Shown here piece by piece: positions 16,524 through 25,454 of a DNA stretch of 60,618 nt. Source of the stretch: Planctomycetota bacterium (GTDB lineage: Bacteria; Planctomycetota; UBA1135; UBA2386); contig JADZDL010000203.1 in NCBI GenBank assembly GCA_020851075.1, positions 1-60,618 of the forward strand, given 5' to 3'. The first letter of the stretch is position 1; each line of letters begins with the position of its first letter. A program made the translations under genes and the position numbers. The notes under the pieces are model-generated. The model saw nothing but the letters and a program-made list of their open reading frames with translations, had not been told where the DNA came from and made no database searches.

Positions 16524-18125
16524 TCACTCGAGCGTGACAAACAGGCTGTCGTGGGCAAACAGCAGCACGAACAGTTCGCGCAGCGTGGCCTCGTCGCGCA
16601 GCGTGGAAGGCAAGGCCTTCTGGTCGCGCAGGAACTCGCGAACGCGATTGAGGCACTGCGCATCGGCGCGCAGGCGGACGTCGGCGTAGCTGGCGGCGGT
16701 CGGTAGTTCGGTGCGTTCGAGGTGGTCGTGCACGTTCTGGCGCAGCCGCAGGGCGGTGCCATACGGCGTGAGCCCGAACGCGATCGGCAGTTCTTCGAGC
16801 GGGTCGGCCCACGGTAACCAACGGCCCAATTGGCCTTCGAGATCGCGCAGGCCGAGTTCGGGGTGGCGGCGGTCGCGTTCGAAGGCCGCGAACAGGTGCG
16901 CGTAGAGTGGATTGGGCGCGCGGCGGCCGACCCGGAGGGCGCTGGCGTGCGCGAGGCACGCCGATTCGGCCGTGAAATCGCGGTGCGCGGGCAAGTGCGA
17001 GCCGTGGTCGGCACCGCCGAGCACGAGCCCGGTTGCCGCGAGGCGATCGAGTTCGCTGTCCCTTCGCAGGTCGCGCGCATCGCGGGGGCGCAGTTGGATG
17101 GCGTCTTCGCCCGTGCGCGTCGGCAACGCACCCCCGAGCAGGCGCAGGCGCTGCAGGCGCAGCCGATGGCGCAGGGAGGTGCCTTCGCCGAGGAACAGCG
17201 GGTGTGGTCGCGGGTTCTGCACCTCGCGGGCCGGGGCGTCACTGCGGCGTGCACAGACGACGAAGTTGCCGCGCAGCTCCTGCCACAGATCGAGGTAGTC
17301 GAGCACCGAACTCTGGCTCGGCTCGGGCAGGTCGAGCCGTTCGGCCATGCGGTCCGGTTGGGCCCAGGGTCGATGGAACCAGAAACCGGGCTCGAGACCC
17401 GCCTGCGCGAGCAGTTCGCCGAGCTGGTACGCAGTGAAACCCCGGTCCCCGGCGTGCAGGAATCCATCGACGACGCCGGCGTCGTTCCTACTGTCGGCGT
17501 AGCTCGTGAAGGCGTAGCGCAGCGGGTGCGACTTCGGCAGGCTCTTCATGAGGCCGCGCAGGGCGCTCGGGTGCGCGCGGTCGTTGGCGTGCAGAGAAAG
17601 CAGGCGCGCGACCCGCTGGATCTGGAACACACGCGCGCGCGACCAGTGCGGGTAGACCATGAGCCGCAGCACACCGCGGTCGGTCAGCCGTTCGCGTAGG
17701 GCGCACAGCGTGGCCTGCGGGTCGGGCAGATTCATGAGCACGCCGTAACACTCGATGAGGTCAAAACGGCCCTCGGGCCACGTCGACGGCTCGGCGAGGT
17801 CGACGGGCGCAAACTGCACGTGCCGTTGGCCATGCACGCGGCAGCGGCGTTTGGCGATGGCGAGGCTCGTGCGGCTCAGGTCGCAGGCGACGATCTCGGC
17901 ATGCGGGTTGGCGAGCGCGAACGCGTACGGCTCGAACGTGCCGCAGCCGGCGATCCAGATGCGCGGGCGTTTGGGCGCGGGGCCGCTGCCGCAGCGGTCC
18001 CAGAGCCAGTCGGTGTGCAGTTCCCACGGGTGCGTGCTCGGCAACGAAGCGAGCAGCGGGACCTGCGGGTAGGGCCATGCTTCGTACTGCGTCTGCAGCA
18101 CCTGGGACTTCGTCGTGGTGGTCAT
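16524..18125 (-). CDS. Class I SAM-dependent methyltransferase with long C-terminal extension
   Basis: The 533-residue protein opens with QYEAWPYPQVP, a motif seen before many methyltransferase domains. It has a clear SAM site: IWIAGCGTFEPYAFALANP (motif I), IVACDLSRTSLAIAKRR (motif II) and FDLIECYGVLMNLPDPQATL (motif IV). The SAM domain covers about residues 50-290. The last 240 residues (LLGGALPTRTGEDAIQL, ELGLRDLEGQLGRWLPWADP) match nothing I know and may select the substrate. It lies downstream of the UDP-sugar pyrophosphorylase gene on the same strand with a 75-base gap, so co-transcription is possible. Confidence 0.75.
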   Translation of the reverse strand: MTTTTKSQVLQTQYEAWPYPQVPLLASLPSTHPWELHTDWLWDRCGSGPAPKRPRIWIAGCGTFEPYAFALANPHAEIVACDLSRTSLAIAKRRCRVHGQRHVQFAPVDLAEPSTWPEGRFDLIECYGVLMNLPDPQATLCALRERLTDRGVLRLMVYPHWSRARVFQIQRVARLLSLHANDRAHPSALRGLMKSLPKSHPLRYAFTSYADSRNDAGVVDGFLHAGDRGFTAYQLGELLAQAGLEPGFWFHRPWAQPDRMAERLDLPEPSQSSVLDYLDLWQELRGNFVVCARRSDAPAREVQNPRPHPLFLGEGTSLRHRLRLQRLRLLGGALPTRTGEDAIQLRPRDARDLRRDSELDRLAATGLVLGGADHGSHLPAHRDFTAESACLAHASALRVGRRAPNPLYAHLFAAFERDRRHPELGLRDLEGQLGRWLPWADPLEELPIAFGLTPYGTALRLRQNVHDHLERTELPTAASYADVRLRADAQCLNRVREFLRDQKALPSTLRDEATLRELFVLLFAHDSLFVTLE

Positions 18126-18200
18126 GCCTGCTGCCGGTCCTATCGGCAGTTCCGGTGCGCAAGCTGTGCTCTGCGTGGCCGCCGGACCGCGGTCGGCCGC

Positions 18201-19322
18201 TCAGTCCGGGCTGCCGTCGTACATCTCGGCGATCTCGTCGCGGGCGGCGTCCAGGTCATCGGGCGTCTTGACGGGCAGGAAGCGCGTATCGCGGCCGCTG
18301 CGCCGCACCTGCACGAAGTCCGTGGCGAGGTGCGCGGTCATTTCGCCGATCAGGTGCTCGATCTGCACGGCTTTCCGTTCCTCGACGGTCTTCTCGACGT
18401 AGTACCAGCCGAGGTCGAAGTCGCGATCGAGCGCGGCCGCTGAGAACGTGAAGGTGTTGGCGTTGAAGACGTCGACGATGTTGGGGTCGAAGTCGGCTGG
18501 ATACCGCACCTGTTCGACGAGCTGGGTGCGGCCCTGGTAGAGGAACGGGCTGCCGCCGACGTCCTCGGGCCACTTCGGCGCGACTTCGGCCGTCACTTCG
18601 GCCTTGGACTTGATGTGGTGGCCGAGGATCAGCGGGTTGATGCGCGCGCCGAGGTTGTCGACGTTGCGCACGAGCAGGTAGCGGCCGCCATTGGCCAGGA
18701 AGCGCGCTAGGCAGCCACTCTTGCGGAAAGCGGCGGCGAAGTCGCCGTGGCCGGGGCCGTACGGCGAGATGTCGCCGTTCTGGCGGTGGAAGAGCTGGCC
18801 CTGCTTGTCCATGCGCACGGACACGAACTGCGTGAAGTGGTGGATCTGCGCGCTGTCGGCCCCGAACTGGTCGAGTTCCTCGAAGTGTTCCTTGGTCGCG
18901 GTGTCGGTCGCGAAACTGTTCATGAGGAAGATGGGCACGTGGCCACCGCACGTCTCCTGCGCCAGCAAGGCATCTTCGACGCAGAGGCCGAGGAAGGTGC
19001 GCGACTTGCCGAGCACCGGCACGATGCCCTTCACGACGCCGCCAAAGCGGGTGGCCATGCCGCCGTTGAGTACGACGACGCCGAGCTGGCCCTGGCGGAT
19101 CGCGTCGCGGCCGATGCGGGTGAGTTCCGCCGCGGTCTTGCTGGTCGTCGAGGGCAGCTTCTGGATCGAACCCGGTGGGGGCGCCAGCAAGTCACCGGTG
19201 ACGGCGTTGCTCGCGAGAGAGAGTCGCCCGGCGGCGACGTCCGATTGCCATCGCGCAAACAACTCGGCGTCGAAGCCGAACTGCTGCAGGAAGGCGAGTT
19301 GTTGCTCGTTCAATCCGTTCAA
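18201..19322 (-). CDS. UDPGP-family UTP-sugar-1-phosphate uridylyltransferase (eukaryotic-type)
   Basis: The 373-residue protein matches the UDPGP family. The nucleotide loop is LGVVVLNGGMATRFGGVVKG, followed by PIFLMNSFATD. The sugar-binding part reads YGPGHGDFAAAF, LFLANGGRYLLVRNVDNLGARI, the same pattern as eukaryotic UDP-glucose pyrophosphorylase rather than bacterial GalU. It would make UDP-glucose, UDP-N-acetylhexosamine or a related sugar nucleotide from UTP for envelope polysaccharides. It is shorter than the roughly 470-510 residues of eukaryotic enzymes. Its promoter must lie in the 63-base divergent gap shared with recG. Exact sugar specificity is not clear. Confidence 0.82.
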   Translation of the reverse strand: MNGLNEQQLAFLQQFGFDAELFARWQSDVAAGRLSLASNAVTGDLLAPPPGSIQKLPSTTSKTAAELTRIGRDAIRQGQLGVVVLNGGMATRFGGVVKGIVPVLGKSRTFLGLCVEDALLAQETCGGHVPIFLMNSFATDTATKEHFEELDQFGADSAQIHHFTQFVSVRMDKQGQLFHRQNGDISPYGPGHGDFAAAFRKSGCLARFLANGGRYLLVRNVDNLGARINPLILGHHIKSKAEVTAEVAPKWPEDVGGSPFLYQGRTQLVEQVRYPADFDPNIVDVFNANTFTFSAAALDRDFDLGWYYVEKTVEERKAVQIEHLIGEMTAHLATDFVQVRRSGRDTRFLPVKTPDDLDAARDEIAEMYDGSPD

Positions 19323-19385
19323 GGCCGTCCCAGGCTATCCGGGAAGGCGTTCCGTGGCGAGCCTGCAGACGCTACACCTTGGGCC

Positions 19386-21356
19386 ATGGCAACCCGCGGT
19401 GGCATCGAGACTGCAGCCCACCTGTTGGCCCCCGAAGCGCAGCTCCTGGGGCTGCCCGGGATCGGGCCGGCGACGGCGCGTCGCCTGGCCACGGCCGGGG
19501 TGCACACGGTGCTCGATCTGGCGATGTTCTTTCCCCGGCGCTACCTGGCCCTGCAGGCGATCGAAGCGCCGCAGGAAGCGGCGATTGGCAGCCTCGTGCG
19601 CTGTGCGGGCACCGTGCAGGCGGTGCGTTCGGTGTGGTTGCCCGGGCGCCGCGCGATGACCACGGTGGTGTTCGCGTCGACCGGGGGGGCGACCTTCGAA
19701 GCACAGTTCTTCAACCAACCCTGGCTGCGCAAAGCCTACCCCGTGGGCCAGCGGCGGCTCGTCGAAGGCGTGCTCGAAAGCAAGGGGCGGCGCTGGACCA
19801 TGAAGTCGGCGCGGGTGCTGCCGGTCGCCGCGGATCCGGCGGGCGAAGTGCAATTGCGCTACCCGGAGGTCGAAGGACTGTCCGGGCCGCGTTTGCAGCA
19901 GTGGATCACGATGTGCTTGCAGCGCGTCGACTGGTCGCGCGTCGTCTTGCCGCCTTTGCCGGCGGGGCTGGCCGAGTTCGACGCGGCGTTTGCCGAGCTG
20001 CTGCTGGCGATGCACCAGCCCAAGGATGTGGCCGAACACGAACGCGCGCGGCGGCACTTCGCGGTGCGCGAAGCCGTGGTGTTGTTTGTCGAGGTCGACA
20101 AGGCGCGGCGGGCGCGCGCGCAGCGGGCCAGCAAGACGTTCCCCGTCGATGCGGCGCTGGCGGCGAGGATCCTCGGCCGCATCCCGTTCGTGCTGTCCGC
20201 GGACCAGGAGCAGGCGGTGCGCACACTTTGGCAGCAGCTCGCGGGGCCGGCGGCGATGGGGACCCTCGTGCAGGGGGATGTTGGCACCGGCAAGACGGCG
20301 GTTGCCATCGCGGCGGCGCTGGCGGTGCTGGCGCGCGGTGGGCAGGTGGCGTTCCTGGCCCCGACCGAACTGCTCGCCGAGCAGCATTGTGCGCTGGTGA
20401 CGAAGTGGCTGGCCGGCAGCGACGTGAAGGTCGTGTTGCTCACGGCGGCGCAGAAACAGACCTTGGGTGCGGCGGCGACGCAGGTGCTGGCCCGGCCCGG
20501 TGCCCAACTGGTGTTTGGCACACATGCGCTGTTGTCGGGCGATGCGACGTTCCCGCGTCTCGGGCTCGCCATCGTCGATGAACAGCATCGGTTTGGTGTG
20601 CAGCAGCGCATGGCGCTCGTGCACAAGGGCGAGAACCCGCACGTGCTCGTGATGACGGCGACGCCGATTCCACGCACGCTGGCGCTCACGCTGTTTGGCG
20701 ACCTCGATGTCGTCACGCTGCGGCACAAGCCGCAGGGACATCGAACGGTGCGTGCGGTGCAGCAGGCGACCGAACGGTGGCCGCGTGTGCAGCGTTCGAT
20801 CGAACGCGCCGTGCGCCGCGGCGGGCGCGTCTTCGTCGTCTGCCCGGCGGTTGGCGAGGACGGTGAGAAGGGCGGCGCCGTGCTCGTGCAGCAGTCGCTC
20901 GCCAAGCGCTTCCGCACGACGCTCGTGCACGGCCGTCAGTCTGCCAGCGATCGCCAGGCCGCGCTGCAGTGCTTCCGCGAGGGCATCTACGATGTGCTGG
21001 TCGGCACCACGGTGCTCGAGGTCGGTGTGGATGTGCCGGATGCAACGCTCATCGTCGTCGTGGCCGCGGATCGGTTTGGCATCGCCACGCTGCATCAGCT
21101 GCGCGGTCGGGTCGGGCGCGGTAGACGCCGCGGACTCGCCATTCTCTGTGGCCCGCGCACCGATCGCATCGCGGCTGTGTGTAGCACGACGGATGGTTTT
21201 CTGCTGGCCGAGAAGGACCTCGCGATCCGCGGCAGCGGGGAGCTCATGGGCACCGCGCAAAGTGGGTTTTCGAGCCTGCGCGCGCTCGATCCGACCGCGG
21301 ACATGGAGCTCCTGCTGCGGGTGCGCAACGCCGTGCGCGAAGAGGCCGGGCGATGA
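19386..21356 (+). CDS. recG: ATP-dependent DNA helicase RecG
   Basis: The 656-residue protein has the RecG order: an N-terminal region with LLGLPGIGPATARRLATAGV and DLAMFFPRRYL, the OB-fold wedge domain that binds branched DNA, then two helicase lobes. Walker A is GDVGTGKT near residue 300. The Walker B box is DEQHRFGVQQR near 397, the RecG-specific form, followed by VMTATPIPRTLALTLFGDLDV (motif III). Lobe 2 contains VLVGTTVLEVGVDVPDATL and QLRGRVGRG. It remodels stalled replication forks and Holliday junctions. The start at 19386 is the ATG that precedes the conserved N-terminus; upstream in-frame codons overlap the divergent gene. nnrE overlaps its end by four bases. Confidence 0.95.
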   Translation: MATRGGIETAAHLLAPEAQLLGLPGIGPATARRLATAGVHTVLDLAMFFPRRYLALQAIEAPQEAAIGSLVRCAGTVQAVRSVWLPGRRAMTTVVFASTGGATFEAQFFNQPWLRKAYPVGQRRLVEGVLESKGRRWTMKSARVLPVAADPAGEVQLRYPEVEGLSGPRLQQWITMCLQRVDWSRVVLPPLPAGLAEFDAAFAELLLAMHQPKDVAEHERARRHFAVREAVVLFVEVDKARRARAQRASKTFPVDAALAARILGRIPFVLSADQEQAVRTLWQQLAGPAAMGTLVQGDVGTGKTAVAIAAALAVLARGGQVAFLAPTELLAEQHCALVTKWLAGSDVKVVLLTAAQKQTLGAAATQVLARPGAQLVFGTHALLSGDATFPRLGLAIVDEQHRFGVQQRMALVHKGENPHVLVMTATPIPRTLALTLFGDLDVVTLRHKPQGHRTVRAVQQATERWPRVQRSIERAVRRGGRVFVVCPAVGEDGEKGGAVLVQQSLAKRFRTTLVHGRQSASDRQAALQCFREGIYDVLVGTTVLEVGVDVPDATLIVVVAADRFGIATLHQLRGRVGRGRRRGLAILCGPRTDRIAAVCSTTDGFLLAEKDLAIRGSGELMGTAQSGFSSLRALDPTADMELLLRVRNAVREEAGR

Positions 21357-21973
21357 GCGGGTGGTCGGTTCTGTCAGTGGCACAGGCGCGCGCGATCGAC
21401 CAGGATGCCGCCGAGCGCCTGCAGATGCCGACCGTGTTGCTCATGGAGAACGCGGCGCGTTCGGTTGCGGAGATCGCGCGCACGCTCGGCGATCGGTTTG
21501 TGATCCTGGCTGGGGCTGGCAACAACGGCGGCGATGCGCTGGCGGCGGCGCGGCATCTGGGGCAGCAACGTTGCGCTGTGCACCTGCTCGCGGAACCTTC
21601 GCCGCGGTCGCCCGATGCGGTGCTGCAACTGCGCATCCTGCGCGCGGCGGGCTGGCATGTGGTGGTGGGGGAGTTGCCGGATCTTGCCGCACATCGCGGC
21701 GCGGTCTGGATCGATGGCCTGTTCGGCACGGGCCTCGACCGTGAAGTCACCGGCGCCGCGCGCGCGTGGATCGAAGCGTTTGCCCGGGCCTCCGGTCCAA
21801 AGGTGTGCATCGACATTCCGTCCGGGCTGCACGGCGACACGGGGGACGTGCTGGGGGTGGCGTGCTCGGCGGATGTGACCGTGACGTTTGTGGCGCCCAA
21901 GGTCGGCATGACAACGCCGAGTGGACTCGCGCACTGTGGGCGCATCGTCGTGGTCGGGCTCGGTTTGCCGTGA
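21353..21973 (+). CDS. nnrE: NAD(P)H-hydrate epimerase (YjeF N-terminal domain)
   Basis: The 206-residue protein is a stand-alone YjeF_N domain. Visible markers are AARSVAEIARTL, the nucleotide loop ILAGAGNNGGDALAAARHL, VWIDGLFGTGLDREV with the catalytic aspartate, and VCIDIPSGLHGDTGDVLG. It converts the R form of hydrated NAD(P)H to the S form so that NnrD can repair it. In many bacteria NnrE and NnrD are fused; here the dehydratase domain is absent and no nnrD is in the window. The ATG overlaps the recG stop (ATGA), so the two are co-transcribed. Confidence 0.9.
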   Translation: MSGWSVLSVAQARAIDQDAAERLQMPTVLLMENAARSVAEIARTLGDRFVILAGAGNNGGDALAAARHLGQQRCAVHLLAEPSPRSPDAVLQLRILRAAGWHVVVGELPDLAAHRGAVWIDGLFGTGLDREVTGAARAWIEAFARASGPKVCIDIPSGLHGDTGDVLGVACSADVTVTFVAPKVGMTTPSGLAHCGRIVVVGLGLP

Positions 21974-22009
21974 CGGCGGCCCAACAACCCCAGTTCAGAA
22001 CCCCAGACT

Positions 22010-22816
22010 TCAGGAACCCCAGAACGCGCCGACTTCGCGCGCAAACGCCGCCGGATCTTCCATCGGCGTCATGTGGCCACAGCCGGGCACCACGACGCAG
22101 CGCGCGCCCGGAATGGCTGCAGCCATCGCGTGCGCGTCGGCGGGTGGCGTGAGCACATCGTGTTCGCCGACCAGTACCAGGGTTGGCACTGCGATCGAAG
22201 CGAGCATCGCCGCGCGGTCGCTGCGGTCGCGCATGCCGCGAAGGTCCGCAACGATCGTCTCGACCGCCTGGCTCTCGATCATCGTCTGCAGGCGTGCGCG
22301 CAGCAGCAGACCATGTGCATCGTCGGCCGCGCGCGGCGCGAGCAGTTTGGCCGGCATGGCCGCCGACAGCGCCGAACGGCCCTTTTCGACCACCGTTTGC
22401 ATGCCGGCGTCACGGCCCGCGCGGCCGGCGGCATCGTCGGCACGCGCCCGCGTGTCGGTGAGCACGAGCGAACGTACGAGCGGCGCGTGGCGTTCCATCA
22501 CCGCGAGTGCCGCGTAGCCGCCCATCGACAAGCCGACCAGGTCGACGGGCTCATCGGTCAGGGTGTGGATCACCGTCGCCACATCGTCGGCGAACAGTTC
22601 CATCGTATGTGCGCGATCGCCGCACCACGGCGACAGGCCGTGGCCGCGCAGATCGAGCGCGACCAAGGTGCGTTGTTGGGCCAACGGGCCTTGCAGGGCA
22701 TCGAGCCACATGCGGTGGTCGAGCGGATAGCCGTGCAGCAGGATCGCCACGGGCCCGCGGCCGGCAACGTGCACGGCGAGTCGCGTCGATTCGAACGTGA
22801 TGAAGCGCGTTTCCAT
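22010..22816 (-). CDS. Alpha/beta-fold hydrolase
   Basis: The 268-residue protein has the standard hydrolase order: oxyanion region AILLHGYPLDHRMW, ALDLRGHGLSPW, the nucleophile elbow VGLSMGGYAA with Ser97, the acid in LVLVGEHDVLTPP, and the catalytic histidine in VPGCGHMTPMEDP. It resembles 3-oxoadipate enol-lactonase and related small esterases; the substrate is unknown. The ATG at 22816 gives the conventional N-terminus. It lies 26 bases downstream of the rRNA uracil methyltransferase gene on the same strand, so the two probably share a transcript with the EamA gene upstream. Confidence 0.85.
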   Translation of the reverse strand: METRFITFESTRLAVHVAGRGPVAILLHGYPLDHRMWLDALQGPLAQQRTLVALDLRGHGLSPWCGDRAHTMELFADDVATVIHTLTDEPVDLVGLSMGGYAALAVMERHAPLVRSLVLTDTRARADDAAGRAGRDAGMQTVVEKGRSALSAAMPAKLLAPRAADDAHGLLLRARLQTMIESQAVETIVADLRGMRDRSDRAAMLASIAVPTLVLVGEHDVLTPPADAHAMAAAIPGARCVVVPGCGHMTPMEDPAAFAREVGAFWGS

Positions 22817-22842
22817 GGCAGGCTCTTTGGGGTTGCGGGGGC

Positions 22843-24120
22843 TCAGCGTCGGCGCAGTCGCGCGACGACTTCGACGTGGAAGGTTTGCGGGAACATGTCG
22901 TAGCCTTCGACCTGCTCGATGTCGTAGCCACCGTCGTGCAGCTGGCGAAGGTCGCGCGCGAGCGTCTGCGGGTCGCACGACACGTAGACGAGGCGCGGCG
23001 CGTCCAGCTTGAGCAGCATCGGGATCGCGGGTTTCGCGCCGAGGCGCGGTGGATCCATGAGCACGAGGTCGGGGCGCTCCTTGTTGTCGCGCAGGAACTG
23101 TTCGGTCGTCGCACGCAGGTAGGCCACGTTGTCGCAGCCATTGGTCTTGACGTTGACGCGGCCGAGCGTGGCGGCGCGGCGTTCGTCTTCGACCGAGATC
23201 ACGCGCGTGAAGCGTTTGCTAAGCGGCAACGAAAACAGGCCGACGCCCGCATAGAGATCGAACGCGAGTTCGCCGCGCTCTTGCCCGATGGCGCCCGCGA
23301 CGAGTTCTCCGACGAGATGGCGATTGCCCTGGAAGAAGCTCTCGGGCTCGATCAGGTAGTGAAACCCGCCAACGTCGTGCTCGATGAGGTCCTTGCGCAT
23401 GCCGGGCAGGTCGGGCGCCCACGACGCGCCACCCTTGCCGCACGCGCCGTCGATCTGGTATGGCCACTCGCGCTTCTGCAGCTGCTCGATGGCGTCGCGC
23501 ACGGCCGGCAGGCCCTGTTCGAGATCGGGCGCGAGCACCGGGCACTGTTCGATGTCGACCACGGTGTGCGAAAATGCGTGGTGGAACCCGAGCTTCGGCC
23601 GTTCTGACTCACCGCCATCGCCAGCCGCCTTGGTTTCGGCCGCGAGCATCGCCTTGCGCGCCTTCTTGTGCATGCGGCCGTGGCTGCCGTCGCTGCGCGT
23701 TCCCGAGGTCGCCTGCAGCTTGAGCTGCGTGCGCACGCGGTACCCCCACGGTTCGGCGTGATGCACGACGACCGGCTCGGGCCATTCAAAACCGCCGGTG
23801 CGCTGCAGCGCGTCGCGCACGAAGTCAGCTTTGGCGGCGACCTGCGTCGCGTAGTCGACGTGTTGGAACTGGCAGCCGCCGCATTCGCCGAAGTGGCGGC
23901 AGCGCGGTTCGATGCGGCCCGGTCCCGGCTGCAGCACCGCGAGGATGCGCGCGCGCACGAACTTCTTCTCGACCTCGGTGATCTCGATGCGCAAGTGGTC
24001 GCCGGGGGCCGCAAACGGCACGAACACGGCGATGCCTTCGTGGCGCGCGATGGAGAAACCGCCAAAACCGAGGCGTTCGGCCGTGACTTCGAGGATCTGA
24101 CCGGGGGAGAGGACCGTCAT
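22843..24120 (-). CDS. rlmD: 23S rRNA (uracil-5-)-methyltransferase, RlmD/RumA family
   Basis: The 425-residue protein has an N-terminal TRAM domain (ITEVEKKFVRARIL), then the iron-sulfur motif CRHFGECGGC (Cys74, Cys80, Cys83) with a fourth cysteine in IEQCPVL. The SAM domain includes LAFDLYAGVGLFSLPLS, VISVEDERRAA and LVLMDPPRLG, and ends with VYVSCDPQTLARDL, where Cys382 is the catalytic nucleophile. The family methylates C5 of uridine in 23S rRNA or tRNA; the Fe-S motif favours RlmD or RlmC over TrmA. A basic, glycine/serine-rich insert (about residues 130-165) sits in the central domain. The start at 24120 follows GGAG-containing sequence. Confidence 0.88.
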   Translation of the reverse strand: MTVLSPGQILEVTAERLGFGGFSIARHEGIAVFVPFAAPGDHLRIEITEVEKKFVRARILAVLQPGPGRIEPRCRHFGECGGCQFQHVDYATQVAAKADFVRDALQRTGGFEWPEPVVVHHAEPWGYRVRTQLKLQATSGTRSDGSHGRMHKKARKAMLAAETKAAGDGGESERPKLGFHHAFSHTVVDIEQCPVLAPDLEQGLPAVRDAIEQLQKREWPYQIDGACGKGGASWAPDLPGMRKDLIEHDVGGFHYLIEPESFFQGNRHLVGELVAGAIGQERGELAFDLYAGVGLFSLPLSKRFTRVISVEDERRAATLGRVNVKTNGCDNVAYLRATTEQFLRDNKERPDLVLMDPPRLGAKPAIPMLLKLDAPRLVYVSCDPQTLARDLRQLHDGGYDIEQVEGYDMFPQTFHVEVVARLRRR

Positions 24121-24193
24121 GGGGGGCGAGCAGGCTACCACGCCGCGCGCCGCCCGGCAGCAGCGTTCGCCGGCTTTGCGCGGTAACGTCGCG

Positions 24194-25150
24194 TCAGGCG
24201 CGCCGCGCGGTGTTCTGCAGGTAGAGGCCGAGCGCGACCAGGGTGACGGCCACGAAGAATCGATGCGTCGGCAACGGCGCACCAAGCGCCCAATGGAGTG
24301 TCGCCGCGACCAACGGCTGCACGTTGATGTAGAGCGCTACCTGCGAGCTGTGGGTATGCCGCAAGGCCCAGGTGTTGAGCAGGTAGGTGAGCACCGTGGC
24401 GAAGAACACTGCGTAGAGGGCAAACCAGAGCGTTGGCGGGGTCAGCACCGCCTCGAGGTCGGCACTCTGGACCTGCGGGCCACACCACGCGCCGACCATC
24501 ATCGAGGCCATCACGAACATGATCGCGGTGCTGAGCCACGGATTCAGGTTGCGGCCCAGGCGGCGCATGATGACGAGGTGCACCGCGAAGGACATGCCGT
24601 TCACCAGCGTCAGCGCGTCGCCGAGCAGCGAAGCCCCGCGATCGTCCGGATCGGCCGCGGTGCGTTCGCCAAACAGCACCTGGTCGATGCCGAGCAGGTA
24701 TTGTACGCCGAGCAGGGCCGCCACGATCGCCGCGATGCGTCGCCAGCCGAGCCGTTCCTGGCCGGCGATCACGGCGATGATGAGGGTCCAGGTCGGAATG
24801 CAGGCGTTGATGACGGCGCTGTGTTCGGGCGTCGTGAGGGCCATGCCCTCGGTCCACAGGACGTGGTTGGCGAACACTCCGAAGAAGGCGGCCACGAAGA
24901 GGCCGACGAGCAGGCGTGGGCGCGGCCAGTCGGTGCCGCTGCCATTGCCGCTGTTGCTGCCCTTGCGACTGGCGCGCCGCAGCAGCATCGCCAACGGCAC
25001 GATGATGAGCGTCGCCGCCATGATCCGCAGCATGATCCAGGCCACCGGCGGCACCGTGGCGAGGATGCGCTTCGTGAACACGTAGTTGGCGCCAAACAGC
25101 ACCGAAACGGTGATCAGGGCCAGATGGACGCGCAGGGCGGAGGGCGGCAA
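24194..25150 (-). CDS. EamA/DMT family transporter
   Basis: The 318-residue protein has about ten hydrophobic segments in two similar halves, the pattern of drug/metabolite transporters. The first half has HLALITVSVLFGANYVFTK and ATLIIVPLAMLL, the second has DALTLVNGMSFAVHLVIMRRL and ALYAVFFATVLTYLLNTWAL. NHVLWTEGMALTTPEHSAVI is the conserved EamA loop before the last helix of the first half. Members export amino acids, nucleosides or other metabolites across the inner membrane; the substrate is unknown. A hydrophilic loop rich in Ser, Asn and Gly lies near residue 70. It is the first gene of a probable minus-strand operon with rlmD and the hydrolase. Confidence 0.88.
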   Translation of the reverse strand: MPPSALRVHLALITVSVLFGANYVFTKRILATVPPVAWIMLRIMAATLIIVPLAMLLRRASRKGSNSGNGSGTDWPRPRLLVGLFVAAFFGVFANHVLWTEGMALTTPEHSAVINACIPTWTLIIAVIAGQERLGWRRIAAIVAALLGVQYLLGIDQVLFGERTAADPDDRGASLLGDALTLVNGMSFAVHLVIMRRLGRNLNPWLSTAIMFVMASMMVGAWCGPQVQSADLEAVLTPPTLWFALYAVFFATVLTYLLNTWALRHTHSSQVALYINVQPLVAATLHWALGAPLPTHRFFVAVTLVALGLYLQNTARRA

Positions 25151-25454
25151 GGGGGCGAGGATCGTGGCGGCGCATGCCGCAGTTGCAAGCGCCGGGCGGC
25201 CGGGTTGGCCCTACCCAGGCGGCCCTGCCCGAGCTGTCCGACCGAACTGCCCGGCCGGCCGCCTGCCAGAACTGCCGATGGTGCGGGCCCCAGGGGGGCC
25301 GGTGGGGGCTCTTGGCCCCCGGACCGGGCCGATTCTTCCTCGGCCGGCATCCGTCACGACATCGGCGGCGTCCTTCGGTATCATCCGCCCCTCATCTTCT
25401 CCCCGGCCACGACCCCGGCCGGGACGTTGTCCGCCGTCCGGGTGCCCCATTCCC
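25151..25454. other. Divergent intergenic region
   Basis: This gap between the EamA gene and the HEAT-repeat gene is rich in C and G. It contains proline/glycine-type codon runs in the open plus-strand frame, but no recognisable coding sequence. It must hold both promoters; no convincing -35/-10 pair was found. Confidence 0.4.

Noticed and set aside
21986..22022. AACCCCAG repeated three times at the nnrE/hydrolase junction
   Set aside because: The spacing is uneven (13 and 16 bases), the third copy is in coding sequence, and there is no sign of function.
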